Shown here one piece after another: positions 1 through 6,828 of a stretch of DNA of 8,985 nucleotides. The DNA is taken from positions 1-8,985 of the forward strand of contig CALXZW010000052.1 of assembly GCA_944393345.1 (NCBI GenBank). Reading direction: 5' to 3'. The stretch is from an uncultured Clostridia bacterium (GTDB taxonomy: Bacteria > Bacillota > Clostridia > TANB77 > CAG-508). Each line of letters starts with the position of its first letter. Position 1 is the first letter of the stretch. Under the pieces are notes generated by a model. That model was not told the DNA's origin. It saw only the letters and a program-made list of their open reading frames with translations, and did not search any database. Made by a program: the position numbers and the translations under genes.

Positions 1-341
1 TGAACCGTTTTACCTAAATATTCTCCCTTTCTTTCTTTTTCTATTACACTTGAATATATTTTTCCCATTGTAACACTCGAATTTTGGGTTAAATTTTCAT
101 CAATAAATCTTTCATAATGCCCTAAATCTAAATCTGTTTCTGCCCCATCATCTGTTACAAAAACTTCCCCATGCTCATATGGATTCATTGTTCCTGGATC
201 CACATTTATATATGGATCAAATTTTTGAATTGTTACTTTATATCCTCTGTTTTTTAATAATCTTCCTAAAGATGCTGCAGTTATTCCTTTACCTAATCCT
301 GATACTACTCCTCCTGTTACAAAAATATATTTTGTGTTCAT
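1..341 (-). CDS. pyrG: CTP synthase (glutamine-hydrolysing), N-terminal part; cut by the window edge
   Basis: PyrG makes CTP from UTP, ATP and glutamine in the cytoplasm, the last step of de novo pyrimidine nucleotide synthesis. Only the first 113 codons plus two bases are present; the family is usually about 530-550 residues, so most of the synthetase domain and the whole glutaminase domain lie outside. Reading the minus strand gives MNTKYIFVTGGVVSGLGKGI at the start, the family's P-loop-like motif with Lys18, then QKFDPYINVDPGTMNPYEHG (residues 39-58) and DDGAETDLDLGHYERF (64-79), where Asp72 corresponds to the Mg-binding Asp of known CTP synthases. The start is fixed by AAGGAGG at 347-353, five bases upstream, and by the family N-terminus. 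It lies downstream of the glycosyltransferase on the same strand, but a 133-base gap with its own promoter and hairpin argues for separate control. Identification is secure; nothing looks damaged. Confidence 0.97.
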   Translation of the reverse strand, partial: MNTKYIFVTGGVVSGLGKGITAASLGRLLKNRGYKVTIQKFDPYINVDPGTMNPYEHGEVFVTDDGAETDLDLGHYERFIDENLTQNSSVTMGKIYSSVIEKERKGEYLGKTV

Positions 342-364
342 TTCTTCCTCCTTATTTTTTCTTT

Positions 365-418
365 AAAAATTAAAAAAGATTAAAAAAATTTGCCAAAATC
401 GGTTTTTTTTTAATCTTT
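365..418 (-). terminator. AT-rich hairpin with U-tract in front of pyrG: terminator or attenuator
   Basis: On the minus strand AAAGATTAAAAAAA (418-405) pairs perfectly over 14 bp with TTTTTTTAATCTTT (388-375). The inside has a small asymmetric internal loop, then CC/GG around a six-base loop. A T-rich run (374-365) follows. It is the first hairpin after the glycosyltransferase stop at 475, so it may end that transcript. It also lies downstream of the likely pyrG promoter (428-456), so pyrG mRNA would have to read through it, which would make it an attenuator or a 5' stabilising hairpin. The stem is nearly all A-U, so its strength is uncertain. Confidence 0.6.
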
Positions 419-427
419 ACATATAAT

Positions 428-456
428 ATCATACATCTTTTATTTTCTCATTGCAA
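428..456 (-). promoter_or_regulatory. Likely pyrG promoter (sigma-A type)
   Basis: The minus strand has TTGCAA (456-451), a 17-base spacer and TATGAT (433-428), four and five matches to the -35 and -10 consensus. The predicted start is near 422-420, which puts the following hairpin at the very 5' end of the transcript and leaves a leader of about 80 bases before the pyrG ATG. Other weaker -10 candidates overlap (TATTAT just downstream), so the exact start is uncertain. Confidence 0.6.
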
Positions 457-471
457 TAGTTTTCTTGCAAT
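451..471. repeat. Two direct heptamers TTGCAAT over the pyrG -35 region
   Basis: TTGCAAT occurs at 451-457 and again at 465-471, separated by seven bases, giving a 14-base period. The first copy is the proposed pyrG -35 element and the second lies just upstream of it, close to the glycosyltransferase stop codon. This could be a paired activator or repressor site, but in such AT-rich DNA chance cannot be excluded. Confidence 0.35.
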
Positions 472-474
472 TTC

Positions 475-1737
475 CTAAATTTTTTCCACTTCGATAGCTT
501 TTACTTCTTCTGATACATCTGCAATTTTTATATTCCTCAAATGATTTATTTTTTCCCAAGAAGTTTCTCTTTTAAATAAACATTTGAAATTTATTAATAA
601 CCATGACCCCATAAATAATGGATAACATATTAATCCTTTTATCATAGGTTTTATTGCTCTACCATCTAATAACATCGCAATTAATGCAGTTCCTATTGGG
701 AATAAAAATGTTGGTATTAAATATCTTAATATATTTATTAATAATTCCGCATCTGTTATGGCATTTCCTGCATACATTAAAAAGTTTGTTAGTAATAATA
801 CTATTGTTATTATAAACATTGGTATACTTCCAATTATATATAAAAATCCATCAAAATTCATCATAGTTTTATTTTCTTTTGCCGCTATTGCTAGTGATTT
901 TGTATATTCTTTTATACATTGCATGTGTCCTACTGTCCATCTACTTCTTTGTGACCATGATTGTTTAAACCCTGTTGGTTGTTCATCATAAACTATTGCA
1001 TCTGTTGCCCAACCTAATCTTTTTCCTGATATTATTCTTTTTAATGAAAATTCAATATCTTCCGTTAATGTTACTGTATCCCAACCTTGTGGTTTTATTA
1101 AATCAAATTTTACCATAAAACCTGTTCCATTTAATAATGGAGATAATCCTATATTATATCTTGCTAAATGGTAAAATCTATGCATAGTCCAATAAAATAA
1201 AGCATATCCAGCAGTAATCCAGTTATCTGATGGATTCTTTATATCCCTATATCCTTGAACAACTTCTTCTCCTTGACATAATTTTTTATTCATATTTTTT
1301 ATAAAATTTTTGTCCACTATATTATCTGCATCAAATATAAAGAAGGCATCATAATTAGCTTTTTCTTTGATTTTTTGTTTTAAAAACCAGTCTAATGCAT
1401 ATCCTTTTGTTTTTTTAGATTCGTCAAATCTTTCATAAACTATTGCTCCTGCTTCTTTAGCCACTTTTGCAGTATTATCTGTACAATTATCTGCAATAAC
1501 ATATATATCATATAATTCTTTATTATAATCTTGTCTTTTCAAGCTTTCTATTAAATTTCCAACTACCATTTCTTCATTATGTGCTGGTATTATGGCCATA
1601 AATTTATGATCTTTTTTTACTTTTAATGGCTTATCTTTTATCTTTACAAGTGAGCATAAACTTATTGCAATTTGATATAACCAAAATATTGTTATAATCC
1701 ATACTAACGCTTCTCTTAGTATATATAAATAATCCAT
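475..1737 (-). CDS. Membrane-bound processive family 2 glycosyltransferase
   Basis: This 420-residue protein is a GT-A fold family 2 glycosyltransferase of the processive BcsA/NodC/PgaC/hyaluronan-synthase type, expected to polymerise a sugar from a UDP-sugar at the cytoplasmic face of the membrane. Visible features in order: an N-terminal membrane segment (about 9-31); the start of the GT domain, MAIIPAHNEE (47-56); VIADNCTDNT (80-89); the metal-binding DAD in FIFDADN (133-139); the catalytic-base motif LTEDIEF (224-230); the QxxRW-type motif QRSRW (263-267); then three membrane segments (about 299-320, 335-358, 366-386). The acidic C-terminal tail is cytoplasmic-looking. DxD, TED and QxxRW together separate it from single-addition GT2 enzymes, but the sugar cannot be read from the sequence. 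The start is supported by GAGGT about six bases upstream. No deacetylase, PilZ or export partner is adjacent; the gene looks monocistronic with its own promoter. Confidence 0.92.
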   Translation of the reverse strand: MDYLYILREALVWIITIFWLYQIAISLCSLVKIKDKPLKVKKDHKFMAIIPAHNEEMVVGNLIESLKRQDYNKELYDIYVIADNCTDNTAKVAKEAGAIVYERFDESKKTKGYALDWFLKQKIKEKANYDAFFIFDADNIVDKNFIKNMNKKLCQGEEVVQGYRDIKNPSDNWITAGYALFYWTMHRFYHLARYNIGLSPLLNGTGFMVKFDLIKPQGWDTVTLTEDIEFSLKRIISGKRLGWATDAIVYDEQPTGFKQSWSQRSRWTVGHMQCIKEYTKSLAIAAKENKTMMNFDGFLYIIGSIPMFIITIVLLLTNFLMYAGNAITDAELLINILRYLIPTFLFPIGTALIAMLLDGRAIKPMIKGLICYPLFMGSWLLINFKCLFKRETSWEKINHLRNIKIADVSEEVKAIEVEKI

Positions 1738-1784
1738 TTTTTTACCTCGCTTTTTTTATTTAATTTTATTATTTTACCTTTTTT

Positions 1785-1813
1785 ATTATACTATTTTTTA
1801 AAAAAATATGCAA
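1785..1813 (-). promoter_or_regulatory. Likely promoter of the family 2 glycosyltransferase gene
   Basis: The minus strand carries TTGCAT (1813-1808), a 17-base spacer and a perfect TATAAT (1790-1785). Transcription would begin near 1778, leaving a leader of about 40 bases before the ATG at 1737. It faces away from the promoter at 1873-1901, so the two genes are divergently transcribed. Confidence 0.65.
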
Positions 1814-1827
1814 TATTTTTTTTAAAA

Positions 1828-1843
1828 CTTAATAATTGTTAAG
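1828..1843. promoter_or_regulatory. Imperfect 16-bp palindrome between divergent promoters
   Basis: CTTAATAATTGTTAAG matches its reverse complement at 14 of 16 positions. It lies 14 bases upstream of the glycosyltransferase -35 and about 30 bases upstream of the -35 of the 101-residue gene. A dimeric repressor site shared by both promoters is possible; no regulator family is recognised from the sequence, and AT-rich palindromes arise easily. Confidence 0.25.
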
Positions 1844-1872
1844 AAATATATTTTTTTACAATTTTTGTTCAC

Positions 1873-1901
1873 TTGACAAGAAGATATAATTTTGCTATTA
1901 T
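1873..1901 (+). promoter_or_regulatory. Near-consensus extended -10 promoter for the 101-residue gene
   Basis: A perfect TTGACA -35 (1873-1878), a 17-base spacer and TATTAT (1896-1901) preceded by TGC (1893-1895), an extended -10. Transcription would start near 1908, about 25 bases before the ATG at 1933, leaving room for the GGAGG site and little else. This is the best-matching promoter in the window. It also shows that reading the gene from the TTG at 1873 would be wrong, because that codon is inside the -35 box. Confidence 0.8.
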
Positions 1902-1918
1902 ACTATTAATATTTTTTT

Positions 1919-1923
1919 GGAGG
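1919..1923 (+). promoter_or_regulatory. Ribosome binding site deciding the start at 1933
   Basis: GGAGG sits nine bases before ATG 1933. The same frame is open back to 1873, but that stretch is promoter sequence, so this site settles the start at 1933 and a length of 101 codons. Confidence 0.8.
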
Positions 1924-1932
1924 AATGCATAT

Positions 1933-2238
1933 ATGATTAATCTTGGATATAATGATCGGATAGCTTCAAAACTTTATTCTTTGAGTTTAGCTTTGGATAA
2001 ACCCAATCCTGATTTTAAAAGAATTGTGGATTGTATTTCTGATTATTCAAATGATTCCAAATTGACATGCCTAAAACCTAGGTTTGATCTTATTCTGACA
2101 GCTTGTTCTCTCGTTGAACAAGGTTTTATGCGATATTCAGAATTAAAATCTATGCTTTCAAGTTTGAGTACTTTTCTTTCTAACTGCACAAGTATGGAAG
2201 AAGATGGTAAAGTAATTATTGTAAAAAAGTTTAGATGA
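1933..2238 (+). CDS. Unrecognised 101-residue protein, self-contained cistron
   Basis: I do not recognise a family. The product begins MINLGYNDRI, is rich in serine (14) and leucine, and holds four cysteines (34, 46, 58, 85) that are spread out rather than in CxxC pairs. It looks soluble and mostly helical, with no signal peptide or membrane segment, and ends in a basic tail (KKFR). The reality of the gene rests on context: near-consensus promoter, GGAGG nine bases before the ATG, full-length open frame and an intrinsic terminator at its end. Its codon use differs from its neighbours, with CGG, CGA, CTG, CTC and TGC appearing; 20 of 60 bases in 2101-2160 are G or C, higher than the surrounding genes look. 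That could mean recent acquisition or weak codon selection. It is divergent from the glycosyltransferase and convergent with clpC. Function unknown. Confidence 0.65.
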   Translation: MINLGYNDRIASKLYSLSLALDKPNPDFKRIVDCISDYSNDSKLTCLKPRFDLILTACSLVEQGFMRYSELKSMLSSLSTFLSNCTSMEEDGKVIIVKKFR

Positions 2239-2260
2239 ATTAATGTTCATCTAAACTTTT
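2225..2260. terminator. Bidirectional intrinsic terminator shared by the 101-residue gene and clpC
   Basis: AAAAGTTTAGATGAA (2225-2239) and TTCATCTAAACTTTT (2246-2260) form a perfect 15-bp stem with a six-base loop. On the plus strand a T-rich run follows (TTTTC then TTTATTT); on the minus strand the stem ends in six Ts. The hairpin begins 12 bases after the clpC stop codon, and the TGA stop of the plus-strand gene (2236-2238) lies inside the 5' arm. It therefore closes both convergent transcripts. Confidence 0.88.
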
Positions 2261-2272
2261 CTTTATTTATAA

Positions 2273-4729
2273 TTAATTTTTATCATTGATTACTATTTTT
2301 TCGTTTTTAACATCTACTTTATTTACTTTTTCTGTTGATATATTTCCATCCAATATTTCTTCTGCAAGTTTATCTTCTAACAGACTTTGTATTGTTCTTC
2401 TTAAAGGTCTTGCACCGAAGTTTTTATCAACACCTTGTTTTGCTATTAAATCTTTTACTTTTGGTTTTATTTCTATTTCTATTCTTTGTGTTTTTAGTCT
2501 GTTTTCTACATCTTTTAGCATAATATCTATAATTTGAGATATTTCACCATCAGTTAATTTATGAAATACTATTATATCATCTATACGATTAATAAATTCT
2601 GGTCTTAGTTCTCTTTTTAATTCCTCTAATACTTCTTTTTTTGTTAGTTCATAATCTCTTTTATCATCTTTTACTTCATTTTCTTCTTTTCGCATAAATC
2701 CTAAAGATTTTTTATCTGTTATTATTCTTGCTCCAATATTTGATGTCATTATTATTACTGTGTTTTTGAAATTTACCATTCTCCCTTGCGAATCTGTTAA
2801 TCTACCATCTTCTAAGATTTGTAACAACATATTCATTACGTCTGGATGTGCTTTTTCTATTTCATCAAAAAGAATTACTGAATAAGGTTTCCTTCTTATT
2901 TTTTCTGTTAACTGTCCTCCTTCATCAAATCCTACATATCCTGGAGGTGAACCTATTAACTTTGATACTGAATGTGGTTCCATATATTCTGACATATCAA
3001 TTCTTATCATAGAATTTTCATCGCCAAATAAACATTCTGCTAATGCTTTTGATAATTCAGTTTTTCCAACTCCTGTTGGTCCTAAGAATAGAAATGAACC
3101 TATTGGTCTTTTTGGATCTTTTAATCCCACTCTACCTCTTCTTATTGCTTTAGCTACTGCTTCTACTGCTTCATTTTGACCTATTACTCTTTTATGCAAT
3201 TCATTCTCTAAATTTTTTAATTTTTTGTTTTCATCTTCAGTTATTTTTTTTGCTGGAATTCCTGTCCAATTAGAGATAACTTCTGCTATATTTTCTTCTC
3301 CTATATAAGTTACTGATTTTGTATTTTTATTTTTCCACTTAATTTGTTCCTTTTCATATTTTTCCCTTAATTCTTTCTGTTTATCTCTTAATGTTGCTGC
3401 TTTTTCAAACTTTTGAGTTTTAATTGCTTCTTCTTTGTCTTTTTCTACTTCTTTTAATTCTTCTTCTAGTTTTCTTAAATTTTCTGGTTCTGTATATGTT
3501 TTTAATCTTGCTCTTGAAGCTGCTTCATCTATTAAATCTATTGCTTTATCTGGTAAAAATCTATCATTAATATATCTTATTGACATTTTTACTGCTGATT
3601 CTATCGCTTCATCTGATATTTTTACATTGTGGTGTGCTTCATATTTATCTCTTATTCCTTGTAATATTTTTATAGTATCTTCTTCAGAAGGCTCATTTAC
3701 AGTTACAGGACTAAATCTTCTTTCAAGTGCTGCATCTTTTTCTATGAATTTTCTATATTCATTTAATGTAGTTGCACCTACTAATTGAATTTCTCCTCTT
3801 GCTAATAATGGTTTTAAAATATTTGCAGCATCAATAGCACCTTCTGCTGCACCTGCACCTACTATTGTATGAATTTCATCAATAAATAAGATTATATCTC
3901 CTGCTTTTTTTACTTCATTTAATGCTTTTTTTATTCTTTCTTCAAAGTCTCCTCTATATTTTGCACCTGCTACCATTCCTGAAATATCTATACTAACTAC
4001 TCTTTTATTTTTTAAAATTTCTGGTACATCTCCTATGACTATTTTTTGTGCTAACCCTTCGGCAATAGCAGTTTTACCTACTCCAGGTTCTCCTATTAAG
4101 CAAGGATTATTTTTTGTTCTTCTTGATAATATCTGTATAACTCTTTCAATTTCTTCTTTCCTTCCAATTATTGGATCTAACTTTCCTTCTTTTGCTTTTT
4201 TAGTTAAATCTTCTCCAAACTGATTTAAAGTTTGAGTTTGATTATAGCTTCCATTTACTTTTTTTTCTTTGTTACTATCATTGTTTTTTAAATCTTCGCC
4301 TTCATTTATTACTTTTATTATTTCATTATATAATTTAGGAATATTTACATTTAATTCTAACAATATTCTTACTGCTACACTATCACTTTCTCGTAATATT
4401 CCTATTAATAAATGTTCTGTTCCTATATAATCATACCCTAATTTTCTTGCTTCTATAAAAGAATTTTCAACTACCTTTTTAGTTCTTGGTGTAAATCCTA
4501 AAGTTTCACTTATTTCTTCTTCCTTACCAATTAATTCAATTATTTTATCGTATATTTTTTCAGCATTAATCTCCTGATTTTCTAAAACCTTTGAAGCTAC
4601 TCCGCTTCCTTCTTTTGATAAACCATATAAAATATGTTCTGTCCCTATATACTTATGGCCTAATTCTAGTGCTATTTCATTTGCTATCTCTATTGCTTTC
4701 TTTGCTCTGTTAGTAAATCTATATGTCAT
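2273..4729 (-). CDS. clpC: ClpC, Hsp100 AAA+ unfoldase of the ClpCP protease
   Basis: ClpC unfolds proteins with ATP and threads them into ClpP; in Bacillota it is the degradation arm of the arginine-phosphorylation system. The 818-residue length is typical. Domains in order: two Clp-N repeats (about 1-145), which in the family bind phosphoarginine; the first AAA+ domain with Walker A GEPGVGKT (213-220), Walker B LFIDEIH (281-287), pore loop KYRG (257-260) and the arginine-finger region LERRF (335-339); the coiled M-domain with a UVR motif (about 415-465), the McsA/MecA-type adaptor site; the second AAA+ domain with Walker A GPTGVGKT (550-557), Walker B ILFDEIE (619-625) and pore loop GYVG (597-600); the ClpP-docking tripeptide LGF (676-678); and the C-terminal D2-small domain. 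The start follows AGAGGTGA closely. It is last in the ctsR operon, 31 bases after mcsB. All catalytic motifs are intact. ClpE and ClpB are excluded by the N-domain type and the short M-domain. Confidence 0.98.
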   Translation of the reverse strand: MTYRFTNRAKKAIEIANEIALELGHKYIGTEHILYGLSKEGSGVASKVLENQEINAEKIYDKIIELIGKEEEISETLGFTPRTKKVVENSFIEARKLGYDYIGTEHLLIGILRESDSVAVRILLELNVNIPKLYNEIIKVINEGEDLKNNDSNKEKKVNGSYNQTQTLNQFGEDLTKKAKEGKLDPIIGRKEEIERVIQILSRRTKNNPCLIGEPGVGKTAIAEGLAQKIVIGDVPEILKNKRVVSIDISGMVAGAKYRGDFEERIKKALNEVKKAGDIILFIDEIHTIVGAGAAEGAIDAANILKPLLARGEIQLVGATTLNEYRKFIEKDAALERRFSPVTVNEPSEEDTIKILQGIRDKYEAHHNVKISDEAIESAVKMSIRYINDRFLPDKAIDLIDEAASRARLKTYTEPENLRKLEEELKEVEKDKEEAIKTQKFEKAATLRDKQKELREKYEKEQIKWKNKNTKSVTYIGEENIAEVISNWTGIPAKKITEDENKKLKNLENELHKRVIGQNEAVEAVAKAIRRGRVGLKDPKRPIGSFLFLGPTGVGKTELSKALAECLFGDENSMIRIDMSEYMEPHSVSKLIGSPPGYVGFDEGGQLTEKIRRKPYSVILFDEIEKAHPDVMNMLLQILEDGRLTDSQGRMVNFKNTVIIMTSNIGARIITDKKSLGFMRKEENEVKDDKRDYELTKKEVLEELKRELRPEFINRIDDIIVFHKLTDGEISQIIDIMLKDVENRLKTQRIEIEIKPKVKDLIAKQGVDKNFGARPLRRTIQSLLEDKLAEEILDGNISTEKVNKVDVKNEKIVINDKN

Positions 4730-4760
4730 AATAAATCACCTCTTTCTTTTTAATTTATAC

Positions 4761-5777
4761 TTAATTCATATCTTTCAATATTTTTTGTATTATTTCTGCT
4801 CTCTTTATATCTCTTGTTATTCCATCTATTTCTTCTCCATAATATTTTTGTAAATTAGCTGGTTTAGTATATAAATATAATTTTTGAACTTGTAAATCTG
4901 TCAATTCTTTTAATATTCCTAAATCAACTCCCATTTTTATATTTGATAAAATCTTTCTAGTTTCATTCGAAGAAATCTTTCTACAATTTGTTAATATTCC
5001 ATAATCTCTATAAATTTCGTCTTCTGTTTCTATTCCACTTTCAGCTAATATTCTTCTTGCTTTTCTTTCTTGTTGTATTATTCTTTGTACTATTATTTCA
5101 ATATTTTTTATTATCTCTTCTTCGGTTAATCCAATGGATTGACTATTAGATATCTGATACATATCACCTGTACTTTGAGTATTTTCGCCATATACTCCTC
5201 TGATACTTATTCCAAAATTACTTATTGTCTCTAATATTTTTTTTACATTTTTTGTTTTTGATAGAGCAGGTAAATGTACCATTACAGAAGCTCTTAATCC
5301 TGTTCCTACATTACTTGGGCAAGAAGTTAAATACCCATATTTTTTATTTATACTATATCCAAATATTTCTTCTATTTTTTTATCAACCTCTATCGCTAAA
5401 TTTAGTGTGTTTTTTAAATCTAAACCACTACTAAAAAACTGCAATCTTAAATGATCTTCTTCACCAATCATAATACATATATTTTCTTCATCATTTATTA
5501 GAATACTTCCTATTTCATTCTTTTCAAGAGCAAATTCTGGACTTATTAGATTTTTTTCTACTAAACTCATTTTAGTTATATCATCCATATCTTTTAGTTT
5601 AAAAAATTTTAGTCCATATCCAATAGCAAAAACATTATCTTTTATTTTATTTTCTAATCTATCTATTTCATTTTTTGAATTTAAGTTAAATTTAAAACCG
5701 TTTAAATTTCTAGCTAATCTTATTCTTGTACTTATTGCAACATCTGAATCTTTACCACTTTGCAAATACCAATTCAT
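4761..5777 (-). CDS. mcsB: McsB, protein-arginine kinase
   Basis: McsB transfers phosphate from ATP to arginine side chains, marking CtsR and damaged proteins for ClpCP. The 338-residue product has the phosphagen-kinase catalytic domain: STRIRLARN (16-24), the EEDH loop (106-109) matching the family's NEEDH, CPSNVGTGLRAS (153-164) with the nucleotide-binding arginine, and RGVYGENTQSTG (193-204), where Glu198 lies at the expected second catalytic position. Near the C-terminus RDIKRA (322-327) matches the RDxxRA phosphoarginine-binding allosteric motif, so this looks like a regulated McsB rather than a creatine/arginine kinase. Length is slightly below the usual 350-360. It starts 14 bases after the mcsA stop with an AAGGTG site, consistent with coupled expression. 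All expected motifs are present, so an active enzyme is expected. Confidence 0.98.
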   Translation of the reverse strand: MNWYLQSGKDSDVAISTRIRLARNLNGFKFNLNSKNEIDRLENKIKDNVFAIGYGLKFFKLKDMDDITKMSLVEKNLISPEFALEKNEIGSILINDEENICIMIGEEDHLRLQFFSSGLDLKNTLNLAIEVDKKIEEIFGYSINKKYGYLTSCPSNVGTGLRASVMVHLPALSKTKNVKKILETISNFGISIRGVYGENTQSTGDMYQISNSQSIGLTEEEIIKNIEIIVQRIIQQERKARRILAESGIETEDEIYRDYGILTNCRKISSNETRKILSNIKMGVDLGILKELTDLQVQKLYLYTKPANLQKYYGEEIDGITRDIKRAEIIQKILKDMN

Positions 5778-5791
5778 ATTTTCACCTTCTT

Positions 5792-6346
5792 CTATTTTTC
5801 TAATTTTTTTATTTCATCTCTTATCTTGGCAGCATCTTCATATCTTTCTTCATTTATCACTTTTTTTAATTCTTGTTTTAGTTCTTCTAATCTTGATATT
5901 TTTTTAGTATTTTCACTAACTTCTTTATTTACTTCTTTATTTTTTTCTTTATCATCTAAAATTTTTCCCAATCTTCCTATATGTCTATTACTTCCTTGTA
6001 ATTTTTTAATTATTGGATCTAGTTCATTTTCAAATACAGAATAACATTCACCACATCCTAATTTCCCTGTATTTAGAATATCATCAAAAGTATATCCACA
6101 ATTATCACACTTCATTTTTTTTACTTCGTTTAGTAAAGGCATAAATTCTGGTGTTGCTAAATCCTCCATAAAATCTCCGAAAAAATTTGAAAAATCAATT
6201 GGCATTGAAAAATCAAAATTCATCTTTTTATTAATTCCTAATTTTTTACTACATTCTTCACAAAGTTTTAATTCTTTTTTTTCTCCATTAATATTTTCAT
6301 AATATCTTACATTTGCTTCATTTTTTTTACAATTATCACATAACAT
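5792..6346 (-). CDS. mcsA: McsA, zinc-binding activator of McsB
   Basis: McsA activates McsB and helps target proteins to ClpC. The 184-residue product shows two zinc-binding treble-type modules: CDNC (3-6) with CEEC (29-32), and CDNC (80-83) with CGEC (98-101). A linker rich in Lys, Glu and Asn (about 130-148) follows, then a C-terminal UVR motif (about 150-184, core ERYEDAAKIRDEIKKLEK), the same fold as the ClpC M-domain. The eight cysteines are all kept. GGAGGT stands nine bases before the ATG, in the 18-base gap after ctsR. The UVR motif could suggest a UvrB/UvrC relative, but the CxxC pairs and the place between ctsR and mcsB make McsA firm. Confidence 0.97.
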   Translation of the reverse strand: MLCDNCKKNEANVRYYENINGEKKELKLCEECSKKLGINKKMNFDFSMPIDFSNFFGDFMEDLATPEFMPLLNEVKKMKCDNCGYTFDDILNTGKLGCGECYSVFENELDPIIKKLQGSNRHIGRLGKILDDKEKNKEVNKEVSENTKKISRLEELKQELKKVINEERYEDAAKIRDEIKKLEK

Positions 6347-6364
6347 TTTAAAATTACCTCCTTA

Positions 6365-6808
6365 TTATAAATTTATTAACATATTTTTTAATATACGTGC
6401 TCTTAGATAATCTTTTGTATTTTTAGCTGGTGCTAAAACATTATCACTTGTTGCTACTTTAATTAATTTTGCTTCTTTTTCTTCTATTATATTATATGTT
6501 AAAAAATCACTTATTAAAATATCTACTTCTCCTGCAGTTATCTCATCACCAATATTATTTATTATATGCATTATATAATCTTCTTTTGTATTATTAACCT
6601 TTTTAATTGTAATATGGCCACCACCGCCTCTTTTACTCTCTACATAATAACCTTGTGATGGTTTAAATCTTGTTGATATAACATAATTAATTTGTGATGG
6701 CACACAATTAAAATGCTCTGCTAATTCGTTTCTTTGTATCTCTATTTGTTGACTTTCATCATCAAATAGTTCTTTTATAAATTCTTCTATTATATCTGAC
6801 ATTCTCAT
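6365..6808 (-). CDS. ctsR: CtsR, repressor of class III heat-shock genes
   Basis: CtsR is a dimeric winged-helix repressor and heat sensor that blocks clp genes and its own operon. The 147-residue product has the N-terminal DNA-binding domain (SDIIEEFIKELF, 4-15; helix-turn-helix about 25-47, with RNELAEHFNCVPSQINYVIS) and the glycine-rich wing ESKRGGGGHI (57-66). In known CtsR this wing is the thermosensor, and its arginine (here Arg60) is an McsB target. The C-terminal dimer/McsB-interacting domain covers about 75-147. The ATG at 6808 is preferred over the ATG two codons later because GGAG lies eight bases before the first. It is the first gene of the operon, followed by mcsA after 18 bases. 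Two CtsR operators at its own promoter indicate autorepression. Confidence 0.98.
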   Translation of the reverse strand: MRMSDIIEEFIKELFDDESQQIEIQRNELAEHFNCVPSQINYVISTRFKPSQGYYVESKRGGGGHITIKKVNNTKEDYIMHIINNIGDEITAGEVDILISDFLTYNIIEEKEAKLIKVATSDNVLAPAKNTKDYLRARILKNMLINL

Positions 6809-6828
6809 TACATCATCTCCGCTCTGTT

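Noticed and set aside
1873..1932. A longer reading of the small plus-strand gene from TTG 1873 (20 extra residues)
   Set aside because: The TTG is the first half of the TTGACA -35 box, the stretch contains the -10, and GGAGG sits correctly before ATG 1933. The extension would not be transcribed.
2083..2094. Twelve-base palindrome AAACCTAGGTTT inside the 101-residue gene
   Set aside because: Close to palindromic words of this length occur by chance, and it is within codons with no second copy or link to a promoter.
3173..3183. A lone CtsR-like half site (TTTTGACC) inside clpC
   Set aside because: Only one heptamer is present, within coding sequence; CtsR sites need two.
2286..6044. Several Phe/Leu/Ser-rich plus-strand frames inside clpC, mcsB and mcsA
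   Set aside because: All lie opposite strongly supported genes, have low-complexity hydrophobic products and lack ribosome sites; they are shadows.
6809..6818. Mini-frame ATG-ATG-TAA overlapping the ctsR start (TAATG)
   Set aside because: The GGAG site abuts its first ATG with no spacer, so initiation there is unlikely; it fits the ATG at 6808 instead.
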